This document shows positions 39,396-40,648 of a stretch of DNA of 40,648 nucleotides, in pieces. Source of the DNA: DAOTWP01 sp034435675 (GTDB taxonomy: Bacteria; Chloroflexota; Anaerolineae; Aggregatilineales; Phototrophicaceae); assembly GCA_034435675.1 (NCBI GenBank), contig DAOTWP010000274.1, positions 1 through 40,648 of the forward strand, in the 5' to 3' direction. The notes under the pieces were generated by a model. The model made no database searches. It saw only the letters and a program-made list of their open reading frames with translations, and was not told the DNA's origin. Position 1 is the stretch's first letter. Each line of letters starts with the position of its first letter. Both the position numbers and the translations under genes were made by a program.

Positions 39396-40460
39396 ATGGC
39401 AGATATAACCCTTAACCAGGAGCCAGTGATCGGCGGCGGTGTGGTTGGGCTGCGCAAAGAGCAGACGGTTGAAGCGCGCAGCATCTGGGGCATTGCTTTC
39501 CGGCGCTATCGCAAACATCGTATGGCGGTGTTCGGGCTGTTCCTGTTCACCTTCATTTTGCTGTTTGTCACGGTAGGCGCGATATTTTTCAGCGAGGCAG
39601 AAGGCAACCGCACCAACACCGGCAACAAGGAACGCGCTCCGTATATCGCCTATCCCTCAGGCGCAGAACGCCTGCCCGAAGACCTGCTGCTGCCTGCGGC
39701 AGTGGCTGCCAGCATCCGCGAAGCCACGCATGTCCCCCCCACGCTGGGCAATCCCTTCGGCACAGATGGTGTGGGGCGCAATATTCTCGTGCGCATCATC
39801 TACGGCGGGCAGATCTCGCTGGCAATTGGCGTGATTGCGGTCACGATTTCGATCAGCGTTGGCACCCTGGTTGGGCTGATTGGCGGCTACTTCGGCGGGT
39901 GGGTGGATGCAGTGCTCAGCCGCATTACCGAGGCGATGCTGTCCATCCCGATCCTGATCCTGCTGCTGGTGCTGTCGTCCGTGCTGTCGCAGCAGGTGAC
40001 CACAACGACGATTCTGGGACGTGAACTGAGCAGTACGGTGGTGATTATCGTGCTGCTGATCGGCTTGACGAGCTGGATGCAGCTTTCGCGCATTGTGCGC
40101 GCGCAGGTGCTGTCGCTGAAGGAACAGGAATTTATCGTCGCGGCACGCGCGCTGGGCGTGCGCAATCGCGGCATCATCTTCCGCCATCTGCTGCCCAACC
40201 TGATCGCGCCGATTGTGGTGTCGGCAACGCTGGGCATTGGGCAGGCGATTATCAGCGAAGCCTACCTGAGCTTCCTCGGTTTTGGCGTGCGCCCCCCCAC
40301 CGCGACATGGGGCAATATTCTGGCAGAGGCACAGACGCGCATTGAGGCGCTGTGGTGGATCTGGGCAGTGCCGGGCTTGTTTATCGTCGCTACAGTGCTG
40401 GCAATCAACTTCATCGGTGATGGTCTGCGCGACGCTTTCGACCCGCGCAGCCTGAAGTAA
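39396..40460 (+). CDS. ABC transporter permease, DppC/OppC type
   Basis: A 354-residue permease with the N-terminal short helix and first membrane segment typical of DppC (FRRYRKHRMAVFGLFLF), a periplasmic segment with NPFGTDGVGRNILVRIIYG (the conserved GTD.xGRD-like motif), four or five further helices, the EAA loop AARALGVRNRGIIFRHLLPN, and a C-terminal NFIGDGLRDAFDPR signature. It pairs with the DppB-type protein 110 bases upstream. ATPase genes would be expected after the right edge. The ribosome-binding site is weak. Confidence 0.94.
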   Translation: MADITLNQEPVIGGGVVGLRKEQTVEARSIWGIAFRRYRKHRMAVFGLFLFTFILLFVTVGAIFFSEAEGNRTNTGNKERAPYIAYPSGAERLPEDLLLPAAVAASIREATHVPPTLGNPFGTDGVGRNILVRIIYGGQISLAIGVIAVTISISVGTLVGLIGGYFGGWVDAVLSRITEAMLSIPILILLLVLSSVLSQQVTTTTILGRELSSTVVIIVLLIGLTSWMQLSRIVRAQVLSLKEQEFIVAARALGVRNRGIIFRHLLPNLIAPIVVSATLGIGQAIISEAYLSFLGFGVRPPTATWGNILAEAQTRIEALWWIWAVPGLFIVATVLAINFIGDGLRDAFDPRSLK

Positions 40461-40648
40461 ACGGCAAAGACGCACACCGCCAGCATTGCGGGGCGGGTAA
40501 AAGGCATTGAGGATTGGTTTTTAAAAGGGTGACTGGACAGGTCGCCCATAGGCATCAAGTTAAGCAAAAGCATGTTCCAGCAACTGAAAAGTAGCGGGGC
40601 GTGCTTTTCTCTTTTGGATGACACAGCGGCGAAGCGTCGGCAAGATCG
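40461..40648. other. Intergenic stretch at right edge
   Basis: 188 bases with no convincing reading frame, terminator or promoter. It probably leads into the next gene of the transporter cluster beyond the window. Confidence 0.5.

Overview
The window looks like a high-GC bacterial chromosome, most plausibly a member of Chloroflexota (Anaerolineae-like). This is an inference from gene content: Hanks-type kinases with Thr/Pro-rich extracellular stalks, an EccC/WXG100 locus, a Uma2 protein, an HNH gene with its small partner, a very large YD-repeat protein, and palindromic intergenic repeats built around a TAGGGGC core. No rRNA, tRNA or CRISPR array was found, so the taxonomy is not proven.

Left edge (1-6.4 kb): the end of an IS3-like element (1-107) abuts a visibly AT-richer restriction-modification gene whose 5' end it seems to have replaced. 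Chromosomal accessory genes follow: a YhhN/TMEM86-type membrane protein, an HNH endonuclease translationally coupled to a small conserved protein, an acyl-CoA dehydrogenase and a Uma2-family protein.

Centre (6.4-35.4 kb): a type VII secretion-like (EccC/WXG100) locus combined with a complete phospho-signalling set. On the minus strand, behind a near-consensus promoter, lie four small WXG100-like proteins. They are followed, after a cluster of palindromic repeats, by a fusion of a WXG100 domain, LysM and a Cys/His hydrolase. On the plus strand lie a PknB-type kinase (before the cluster), a small membrane protein, a PP2C phosphatase, a 1641-residue vWA / repeat / membrane / FHA-like protein, a 1614-residue EccC/EssC ATPase, a protein that is probably a YukD-like plus FHA fusion, a second membrane kinase, and a 2929-residue secreted YD-repeat (Rhs) protein carrying an internal membrane hairpin. 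I see no recognisable EccB/D/E, EssA/EssB, EsaA or mycosin. The natural hypothesis is that EccC exports the WXG100 proteins and the WXG100-hydrolase, that kinases, phosphatase and FHA proteins control it, and that the vWA protein and the second kinase take the place of the missing membrane components. The Rhs protein has its own signal peptide, so its link to the system is by position only.

Right edge (35.4-40.6 kb): a DinB-like protein on the minus strand, then a family-5 solute-binding protein with two permeases of a peptide/nickel-type ABC importer. The substrate-binding gene has a candidate promoter and operator, and a stem-loop separates it from the permeases. The ATPase genes are not in the window.
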